Source: Clostridia bacterium (GTDB lineage: Bacteria > Bacillota > Clostridia > Christensenellales > Borkfalkiaceae). Taken from it: a DNA stretch of 11,208 nucleotides. The position numbers and the translations under genes are program-made. This document shows, piece by piece, positions 5,937 through 11,208 of the stretch; position 1 is the first letter of the stretch, and each line of letters begins with the position of its first letter. The notes below the pieces were generated by a model. The model was not told the DNA's origin. It saw nothing but the letters and a program-made list of their open reading frames with translations, and searched no databases. The stretch is taken from contig JAGCLN010000263.1 in assembly GCA_017646945.1 (NCBI GenBank), positions 1 to 11,208 on the forward strand, in the 5' to 3' direction.

Positions 5937-7418
5937 ATGACAATAACGCCGGAAATCAAAAAGGCAGAGATTTTAAACGCCGTTTCTATCAACTTAAAAA
6001 ACGCGGTAGAGTGCAAACTCAATATCGCTGAAGAAGAAGTATCTTCGGTTATTTTCGTTTCCGCCAAGGCAAACTTAAATAGCGCAACCTGTTTAAACGG
6101 GGAAATTCGCTACGGTGGAAAAGTGCTGTTTTACTTAATCTTGTCAAGCGGTGGGATTAAAAAGTGCGAAGCGGGTGTGGAATTTTCATACCGCCAAGAA
6201 GTTAAAGACGTTAAAGAGGGTGAAATCTTTATCGGCGATATAACGGCAGAAAACGTTAAAATCACGGTGGTAAACGGAATTCCCACCGCAAGCGCGATGC
6301 TCGTTTTAAGCGGTAGAGTAATTAAAAAAGAATATAGCGACTATATTAAAGACGCGCCCGAAATTCACGTTAAAAAACGCCAAGCGGAAAACTTGGCGTT
6401 GGTTGCAAGCGAGTGCAAAGAGTTTGATTTGGAAGAAGAATTTGACGTGGATTTTCCCATCAACGAAGTTGCTTGGCATAGCGAAACTGCAACTGTAAAT
6501 TCAGTAAGTAGCGGAATAGGCGCGGTAAGCGTTGAGGGTTTTGTAGAAACGAACTTTCTCTTTTGCTTGGGCGATGGAAAACTCGAAAGTTTAAAAAGGA
6601 ATATTTTATTCAATTTTGAAAAAGAAATTAAGTTTGCTATGCCTGATTTGATTGCTACTTGCAAGGTAGACGTAGCCGATTGCAACGTGAAAATCGTGGT
6701 GGATAGAGCAAAGGGTAAAAGTTCGGTAGCCGTGTTATTAAAATTGAGCGTGCGTACGTGCGTGTACGAAAACGAACCGCTTTCTTTCGTAGCGGACGCT
6801 TACTTGGAAACGCATCATCTTTCCCTTGAAAAAACGCCCGTAAAAATTGATAAAATCCTCGGCGAAAAGATTTTTGAAAAGAAAGTTAACTGCCCAGCGG
6901 TTAGCAAATTTGACAAAAGTACTTTACTTGTATGCCCGATATTTGCTAAAATAGAAGAAATAGAAGTTGCTACTGGTAACGAAAACGCAAAGGTTATCGG
7001 CGTTGCAAGAGTGGGCGCACTACTTTCGCTTGATGGAAATTACTTCGTTGAAACGGCGCTTTGCCCGTTTGAGATTGATTGCGGTGAGCCTTTAACTAAA
7101 GCGTTTATCAACCGCGCGCAGATTTTTAACGTGGAATATAGTTTGGTCGGGGATAGTTTGAACGTTGACTTTGCCGTTTCGGTTGCGATTGAAAGGTTTG
7201 AAACTTCCGTTTGCGACTTCGCGTTGAAAGTTGAACTCAATGCCCCGCGTGAAAAATCAAACTCTGCTATTAGCGTATTTATTCCAACCCCTGGCGATAC
7301 GCTGTGGGACGTGGCTAAATCACTTGGCGTTAAGGAAGAAGAAATTTTAAAAACTAACGGCGACTTGGTTTTCCCGCTCGTCGGAGATGAAAGGATTGTA
7401 ATTTACAAAGAACTATGA
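5937..7418 (+). CDS. sipL: DUF3794/LysM spore-coat morphogenesis protein, SipL-like
   Basis: 493 residues. About 440 residues of beta-rich sequence form three divergent DUF3794-type repeats (roughly 30-130, 165-275, 310-430). They are followed by a C-terminal LysM domain (about 449-493) with the pattern PTPGDTLWDVAKSLGV, then EEEILKTNGD and the closing RIVIYKEL. This architecture is that of C. difficile SipL, a mother-cell protein that binds SpoIVA through its LysM domain and tethers the coat to the forespore membrane; in C. difficile it is made under sigma-E. No signal peptide is seen, consistent with a mother-cell cytoplasmic location. AAGGGGG stands 9 bases before the ATG. I see no convincing promoter in 5871-5936. 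The last 4 bases overlap ispE. Low identity to other DUF3794 proteins leaves some doubt about strict orthology. Confidence 0.8.
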   Translation: MTITPEIKKAEILNAVSINLKNAVECKLNIAEEEVSSVIFVSAKANLNSATCLNGEIRYGGKVLFYLILSSGGIKKCEAGVEFSYRQEVKDVKEGEIFIGDITAENVKITVVNGIPTASAMLVLSGRVIKKEYSDYIKDAPEIHVKKRQAENLALVASECKEFDLEEEFDVDFPINEVAWHSETATVNSVSSGIGAVSVEGFVETNFLFCLGDGKLESLKRNILFNFEKEIKFAMPDLIATCKVDVADCNVKIVVDRAKGKSSVAVLLKLSVRTCVYENEPLSFVADAYLETHHLSLEKTPVKIDKILGEKIFEKKVNCPAVSKFDKSTLLVCPIFAKIEEIEVATGNENAKVIGVARVGALLSLDGNYFVETALCPFEIDCGEPLTKAFINRAQIFNVEYSLVGDSLNVDFAVSVAIERFETSVCDFALKVELNAPREKSNSAISVFIPTPGDTLWDVAKSLGVKEEEILKTNGDLVFPLVGDERIVIYKEL

Positions 7419-8323
7419 TAACTAAAAAGTGTTTTGGAAAACTCAATATATCGTTAAAGGTTGAAGGTGCGTCTAACGGCTATCACGATCTTGATAGTAT
7501 CGTTATGACTGTTGATAAGTATGACGTTGTTTCCGTTAAAAAGAGAAAGGACGATAAAATACTCGTAACCTTTACCGGCCCTTACGCCGTAACGCCTAAG
7601 GTCCAAGAAGAAACGAACGCCTATAAGGCGGCCAAACTCTTTAAAGATACCTATAATACCGCTGGCGTTGACGTTACCGTCAAGGTAAATATTCCAACGG
7701 GTGGCGGTTTAGGTAGTTCTTCTGCCGATATTGCAGGCGTATTATCGGCGATGAAAAAACTTTTTAAAGTCGAAGGGGATATAAAGCCTTTATCCGATAA
7801 ACTCGGTAGCGATTCAGGGTTCTTGCTCACTTGCGGTTTTGCACGGCTTCAAGGCAGGGGCGATAGAGTAACCTTACTTCACACCGACCATAAATACTAT
7901 TTTGTAGTAATTTACGCAAACAGCGGTGTTTTAACTAAGGACTGTTTTGCCCTTTTCGATAAAGGCTACGAAAACCAACCGAATATTGATAACGATATGG
8001 TAATTAAAGGTATTGAAGAAGGCGATTTGGGTCTTATTTCAAAACACGGTGGAAATCACTTATACCTTCCTGCGATTGAGTTAAACAAGGAAGTTGAGTC
8101 TAACTTAAACGCATTAAAATCACTCTCGCCCAAGGTTTTAGGAATGACGGGTTCAGGTTCGTCTTGCTTTGCTATGTACGACACTTACGAAATGGCGTCT
8201 TGGGCGCACCACAAACTTAAAAGGGCATATGGTAAAAACGTTGAACTCTTATCTTTTTACAATCCCGATGCGCTCGGCTTTTTCGACAAGATGTTTGGTT
8301 TTTACCCACCCGAACACCACTAA
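7415..8323 (+). CDS. ispE: 4-diphosphocytidyl-2-C-methyl-D-erythritol kinase (MEP pathway)
   Basis: 302-residue GHMP kinase that phosphorylates CDP-methylerythritol with ATP in the cytoplasmic MEP route to isoprenoids. The N-terminus CFGKLNISLKV (6-16) followed by GYHDLDSIV (22-30) is the IspE signature, with Lys9 as the expected catalytic lysine. The ATP loop PTGGGLGSSSADIAG spans 94-108. GSDSGFL (131-137) replaces the usual GxDVPF but keeps the catalytic Asp133. GMTGSGSSCFA (243-253) is the third GHMP motif. The ATG overlaps the sipL stop (TATGATAA) and no strong Shine-Dalgarno is present, so translation is probably coupled to sipL. That is odd, because an essential metabolic gene should not depend on a sporulation transcript. 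A terminator follows. Confidence 0.92.
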   Translation: MITKKCFGKLNISLKVEGASNGYHDLDSIVMTVDKYDVVSVKKRKDDKILVTFTGPYAVTPKVQEETNAYKAAKLFKDTYNTAGVDVTVKVNIPTGGGLGSSSADIAGVLSAMKKLFKVEGDIKPLSDKLGSDSGFLLTCGFARLQGRGDRVTLLHTDHKYYFVVIYANSGVLTKDCFALFDKGYENQPNIDNDMVIKGIEEGDLGLISKHGGNHLYLPAIELNKEVESNLNALKSLSPKVLGMTGSGSSCFAMYDTYEMASWAHHKLKRAYGKNVELLSFYNPDALGFFDKMFGFYPPEHH

Positions 8324-8337
8324 GCGAACGTTAAACT

Positions 8338-8366
8338 GAATAAATTCCCCCGAAAGCGGTAACAAT
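8338..8366 (+). promoter_or_regulatory. Candidate sigma-F (forespore) promoter of spoIIR, inside the terminator
   Basis: GGTAACAAT (8358-8366) fits the sigma-F -10 consensus GGNNANANT at every fixed position. GAATA (8338-8342), 15 bases upstream, differs from the -35 consensus GYATA at one position. Transcription would start near 8373, inside the terminator hairpin and past its left arm, leaving a leader of about 20 bases with GGGGG free for ribosomes. B. subtilis spoIIR is known to be sigma-F dependent. Sigma-G, with overlapping specificity, may also read it. Confidence 0.55.
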
Positions 8367-8393
8367 TAAGTTATCACTCTCGGGGGTTTTTTT
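8347..8393 (+). terminator. Intrinsic terminator after ispE, abutting the spoIIR start codon
   Basis: CCCCCGA (8347-8353) pairs with TCGGGGG (8380-8386). Above it AG/CT, and then GGTAAC with GTTATC (8358-8363 with 8370-8375, one G-T pair), extend the stem across two single mismatches to an AATTAA loop. Seven T follow (8387-8393) and the next base is the A of the spoIIR ATG. The right arm also supplies the only possible Shine-Dalgarno (GGGGG) of spoIIR. Confidence 0.9.
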
Positions 8394-8924
8394 ATGAAAA
8401 AACTTGGAATAACTTTTTTACTTTTGTCAATAATCGTAACGGCTGTTGTTGTGGGCGCATCCCGTAACGAGAACGGCGTAGAATACCTTCGCATCCATAT
8501 CCGCGCAAACTCTAATAGTGAGTTAGACCAGAGCGTAAAGTATCGAGTTAAGAGCGCGATAGTTGATTATCTCACACCTTTTATAGCCGAGTGCGAAACG
8601 AAAGAGCAAGCGATAAAAATGCTTACTTTGGAAAGGGAAAATTTAGAAGGGGTAGCAAACTCAGTTTTAAATCTTCACGGGTTCGATTATGAAAGTAAAG
8701 TTGCGGTAAGAAAAGAGAGTTTTCCTACAAGGGTTTACGGAGATTTTACGCTTGAAGAAGGCATTTACGATGCAATAATAGTCGAACTCGGTGAAGGTAA
8801 GGGCGATAACTGGTGGTGCGTCGTATATCCGCCCTTATGCTTTACCAAAACGCAGAACGTAAAGTACAAATCAAAGATTTTAGAAGTTATTGAAGCTTTT
8901 AAGGAAAGGGTACATAGGGGGTAA
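8394..8924 (+). CDS. spoIIR: Stage II sporulation protein R (forespore signal for sigma-E activation)
   Basis: 176 residues with an N-terminal signal peptide or anchor (LGITFLLLSIIVTAVVVGA, 4-22). The body has SpoIIR landmarks: LRIHIRANSNSELDQSVKYRVK (32-53), FPTRVYGDFTLEEGIYDA (110-127), and GEGKGDNWWCVVYPPLCF (133-150). SpoIIR is made in the forespore and exported to the intermembrane space, where it triggers the SpoIIGA protease to process pro-sigma-E in the mother cell. The ATG directly follows the T-run of the ispE terminator. The complete signal peptide downstream supports this start, and the only possible Shine-Dalgarno is GGGGG in the terminator's right arm, 7 bases upstream. sleB begins 5 bases after its stop, so both are probably on one forespore transcript. 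Confidence 0.95.
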   Translation: MKKLGITFLLLSIIVTAVVVGASRNENGVEYLRIHIRANSNSELDQSVKYRVKSAIVDYLTPFIAECETKEQAIKMLTLERENLEGVANSVLNLHGFDYESKVAVRKESFPTRVYGDFTLEEGIYDAIIVELGEGKGDNWWCVVYPPLCFTKTQNVKYKSKILEVIEAFKERVHRG

Positions 8925-8929
8925 AAAGT

Positions 8930-9640
8930 ATGAAAAAGAAAGTTAAAATTTATATCGCGTTAGCCCTTTCGCTCATAGTAGTAGGCGCGAGTGCTTACGT
9001 TGTAGTTTCAAACTATAACGAGCCGTCAATCGAAACGGCTATAGTTAGTTCAAATAGCGCGAAAAGCGATATAAAACTCGTTCAACAAAAACTCAAAAAC
9101 TGGGGTTATTATAACGGCTCGGTAGATGGAATTTACGGGCCTAAAACCAAAGAAGCGGTTAAGTATTTTCAACGCAAAAACGGTCTTACCGTTGACGGTA
9201 TCGTTGGAAATAAAACGCTAAAAGCGATGGGGATTTCCACTAGCCAACTCTCAGGCTCGTCAGGTTCTTCTTCGTCGTTAGGCTATACTAATTCCGATAT
9301 TAAACTTCTTGCAAGGCTCATTTATGCCGAAGCGCGTGGCGAACCGTATCAAGGTCAAGTAGCGGTGGGCGCGGTAGTGTTAAACAGAGTGAAAAGTTCG
9401 TCTTTTCCAAATACCATTTCGGGTGTAATCTACCAGCCGTACGCCTTTACTTGCGTTAACGACGGGCAGATAAATTTATCCCCCAACCAAACGGCTTTAA
9501 ACGCCGCTAAGGACGCTATGAACGGTTGGGACCCAACTTACGGATGCATCTATTATTACAACCCGAAAGTTGCCCTGAGCAGTTGGATATATTCGCGAAA
9601 AACCGTTGTTACCATAGGTAATCACGTGTTTGCCGTTTAA
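8930..9640 (+). CDS. sleB: Spore cortex-lytic enzyme SleB
   Basis: 236 residues. An N-terminal signal peptide (KIYIALALSLIVVGASAYV, 6-24) exports it across the inner forespore membrane. A peptidoglycan-binding domain spans about 46-100 (KLVQQKLKNWGYYNGSVDGI, then GPKTKEAVKYFQ and VDGIVGNKT). A Ser/Gly linker (107-117) leads to the hydrolase domain, with LARLIYAEARGEPYQGQVAV (127-146), where Glu134 is the expected catalytic residue, and AFTCVNDGQI (172-181). SleB is a lytic transglycosylase that degrades muramic-lactam cortex during germination and depends on YpeB, encoded next. Its ribosome binding site GGGGG (8917-8921) lies in the end of spoIIR. In B. subtilis sleB-ypeB is read by sigma-G; no separate promoter space exists here. 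Confidence 0.95.
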   Translation: MKKKVKIYIALALSLIVVGASAYVVVSNYNEPSIETAIVSSNSAKSDIKLVQQKLKNWGYYNGSVDGIYGPKTKEAVKYFQRKNGLTVDGIVGNKTLKAMGISTSQLSGSSGSSSSLGYTNSDIKLLARLIYAEARGEPYQGQVAVGAVVLNRVKSSSFPNTISGVIYQPYAFTCVNDGQINLSPNQTALNAAKDAMNGWDPTYGCIYYYNPKVALSSWIYSRKTVVTIGNHVFAV

Positions 9641-9649
9641 GGAGAGAAA

Positions 9650-11128
9650 ATGGAATATTTAAAATTTTACAATTATGATATAAATGAACCTAAAGCCGAA
9701 AAAATAAGAGAAGAAAACGCCGAAAACCGCCTTATAAGGCAGGAAACGGCTAAAAAGCACCGCAAAAACCACGATGAAAACGGCAAAAAACCCAAGCCGA
9801 AGAACGCTGGCTGGATATTAGCGGTAATATGTTTATCTGTAGCGGTTGTAACGCTTGGCAGTTTGCTTGCTTACAGTATGTATTCGCCAACGGGTGGCGT
9901 TGCTAAAAACACGGTAAACGAAGAGAGAAATTTTTACGAACTCGTAGGTTACGTTGACGCTATTGACGTCAACTTATCAAAGATAGTAGTATCCAAAGAC
10001 AATGAAAAACGCCAAAAGCTACTCGGCGAAGTAAGGGTTCAATCAAACCTTGCAACCGAGAATTTATCTTCGCTTGCCCTTCAAGATGAAGACAAGTATT
10101 TAACTCTTAAATTTATCAATCAAATAAGTGATTTTAGTAAGTATTTAGCCGAGAAGATGATTGACGGCGAAAGCCTTTCTTCAAGTGATATTGAAACGCT
10201 AAAAAAGATGCGAGATATCAATGCCACTTTAAAAGAAAACCTATCTTCACTCGCCGTTGATATGGCCAAAGATTACGAGTTTAAAAGTTTGCTTGAAGGA
10301 AAGGACGGTGACTTGGTGATTTCCAAGTTTAAAGAATTAGAAACTTTGGCGTCCGAATATCCGCATATGATTTACGACGGGGCTTTTTCCGATGGAACTG
10401 AAAGCGCTGTTGCCAAGTATTTAGACGGTAGGGAAGAAGTTACCAAAATGCAAGCGGAAGACCTTTTGAAAGAATATTTTTCCGCTTACAATCTTAAAAA
10501 AGTCGAACTCGTTGGCGAAAGCGTGGGCGAAGTGATTGAAACTTACAATTTTGAAGCCACCGATGATAGTGGAGTTATGCTTTCCGCTCAAATATCGAAA
10601 AAGGGTGGGCTTTTAGTTCAGTTCAACTATTTTAAAGAGTGTAGCGAACAAAAGATTGACCTTGAAAGTTCACGCGAAGTCGCTTTAAAATTCTTAGAAA
10701 GAGCAGGCTACAAAAATCTTAAAGCGGTGTGGACAACGAGTGGCGGTAGCGTCGTTACCATAAACTTTGCTTCGGTCGTTCAAGGCGTTATTTGTTATCC
10801 CGATTTAGTTAAGGTAAACGTCTGTCGCGAAAGGGGTATCGTTTCGGGCTTAGAAGCGTCGTCTTATATCTACAACCACGTTGAAAGGGAAAGCCAAACG
10901 GCTATCGTTAGTCTTGCAACCGCCAAGCAAAAAGTAGACCAAGAAATTTCTATCGAAACTTCTCGCTTAGCGATTATCCCCAAAGGCGAAAACACCGAAG
11001 TTTTAGCCTACGAGTTTTACGGCAAGTGTGAAGATGGTTACTATTATATCTTCATTGATGCTCAAACTGGCAAAGAACTTGATATTTTCAAGGTGATAGA
11101 TAGTACGGAAGGATTACTCCTCCTTTAA
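9650..11128 (+). CDS. ypeB: Germination protein YpeB
   Basis: 492 residues, somewhat longer than B. subtilis YpeB (about 450) because of a charged, Lys/Glu-rich cytoplasmic stretch of about 53 residues. One membrane anchor follows (GWILAVICLSVAVVTLGSLL, 54-73). The outer part has the YpeB helical region (RNFYELVGYVDAIDVNLSKI and onwards, about 92-230), then PepSY-like repeats. Late landmarks include GVICYPDLVKVNV, SRLAIIPKGENTEVLAYEFYG and YYYIFIDAQTGKE near the C-terminus. YpeB is needed to stabilise and localise SleB in the dormant spore and holds it inactive until germination. It starts 9 bases after sleB with AAGGAGAG as ribosome binding site, so the two are co-translated. No terminator is visible in the 80 bases after its stop. 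Confidence 0.93.
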   Translation: MEYLKFYNYDINEPKAEKIREENAENRLIRQETAKKHRKNHDENGKKPKPKNAGWILAVICLSVAVVTLGSLLAYSMYSPTGGVAKNTVNEERNFYELVGYVDAIDVNLSKIVVSKDNEKRQKLLGEVRVQSNLATENLSSLALQDEDKYLTLKFINQISDFSKYLAEKMIDGESLSSSDIETLKKMRDINATLKENLSSLAVDMAKDYEFKSLLEGKDGDLVISKFKELETLASEYPHMIYDGAFSDGTESAVAKYLDGREEVTKMQAEDLLKEYFSAYNLKKVELVGESVGEVIETYNFEATDDSGVMLSAQISKKGGLLVQFNYFKECSEQKIDLESSREVALKFLERAGYKNLKAVWTTSGGSVVTINFASVVQGVICYPDLVKVNVCRERGIVSGLEASSYIYNHVERESQTAIVSLATAKQKVDQEISIETSRLAIIPKGENTEVLAYEFYGKCEDGYYYIFIDAQTGKELDIFKVIDSTEGLLLL

Positions 11129-11162
11129 TTTAAGTCGTTATAAACTTCGTTAGGCTGTGTTT

Positions 11163-11208
11163 CTACTTAGCCGATAGACTTCGATGACCAACAAGGTCAA
11201 TCTCAGCC
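11163..11208 (-). other. Possible 3' end of a minus-strand ORF, cut by window edge
   Basis: Minus-strand reading from the window edge gives 14 codons (AEIDLVGHRSLSAK) ending in TAG at 11163. This is too short to judge. It could be the end of a convergent gene or part of an intergenic repeat. A 5-bp hairpin TGACC-AACAA-GGTCA (11185-11199) lies inside it. Confidence 0.12.

Overview
The window reads as a piece of chromosome from an anaerobic, endospore-forming member of the Clostridia. It encodes the forespore signal protein SpoIIR, the germination pair SleB/YpeB, and a protein with DUF3794-type repeats plus a C-terminal LysM that matches SipL, a coat-morphogenesis factor typical of Clostridia rather than Bacillus. 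A Veg homologue close to ispE echoes the veg-sspF-ispE neighbourhood of Bacillus. No phage, transposon, CRISPR or RNA gene is visible.

Left part (1-3961, minus strand): a catabolic operon transcribed towards position 1. In transcription order it holds a PIG-L/LmbE zinc deacetylase, a Gfo/Idh/MocA NAD(P)-dependent oxidoreductase, a 207-base spacer with nested hairpins and a possible small ORF, a divergent NagB-like (glucosamine-6-phosphate deaminase fold) protein, a PfkB-family sugar kinase, and the first 23 codons of what looks like a class II aldolase. The last three genes are packed with 2-base gaps. Deacetylate, oxidise, isomerise/deaminate, phosphorylate, cleave is a plausible order for an amino-sugar or amino-cyclitol pathway in which phosphorylation comes late. 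The NagB-like protein has lost the usual phosphate-loop sequence and one catalytic Asp, which fits this idea but does not prove it.

Control region (3905-4034): two divergent sigma-A-type promoters with 17-base spacers, one for the operon and one for an AraC-family regulator. TAAGT half-sites lie in and next to the operon promoter and over the regulator's -35. The regulator's start codon lies about where transcription should begin, so its mRNA is probably leaderless.

Middle part (4910-5870, plus strand): a good vegetative promoter, an unrecognised protein with two tandem zinc ribbons and a very acidic tail, then Veg, closed by a strong intrinsic terminator.

Right part (5937-11128, plus strand): sipL overlaps ispE (isoprenoid synthesis) by 4 bases. 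After ispE comes a terminator whose T-run directly abuts the spoIIR start codon. Inside that hairpin is a sequence matching the sigma-F -10 consensus. One stretch of DNA therefore seems to end the ispE transcript, hide the spoIIR ribosome binding site in any read-through RNA, and start the forespore transcript past the left arm. spoIIR, sleB and ypeB then follow with 5- and 9-base gaps, apparently as one forespore operon.
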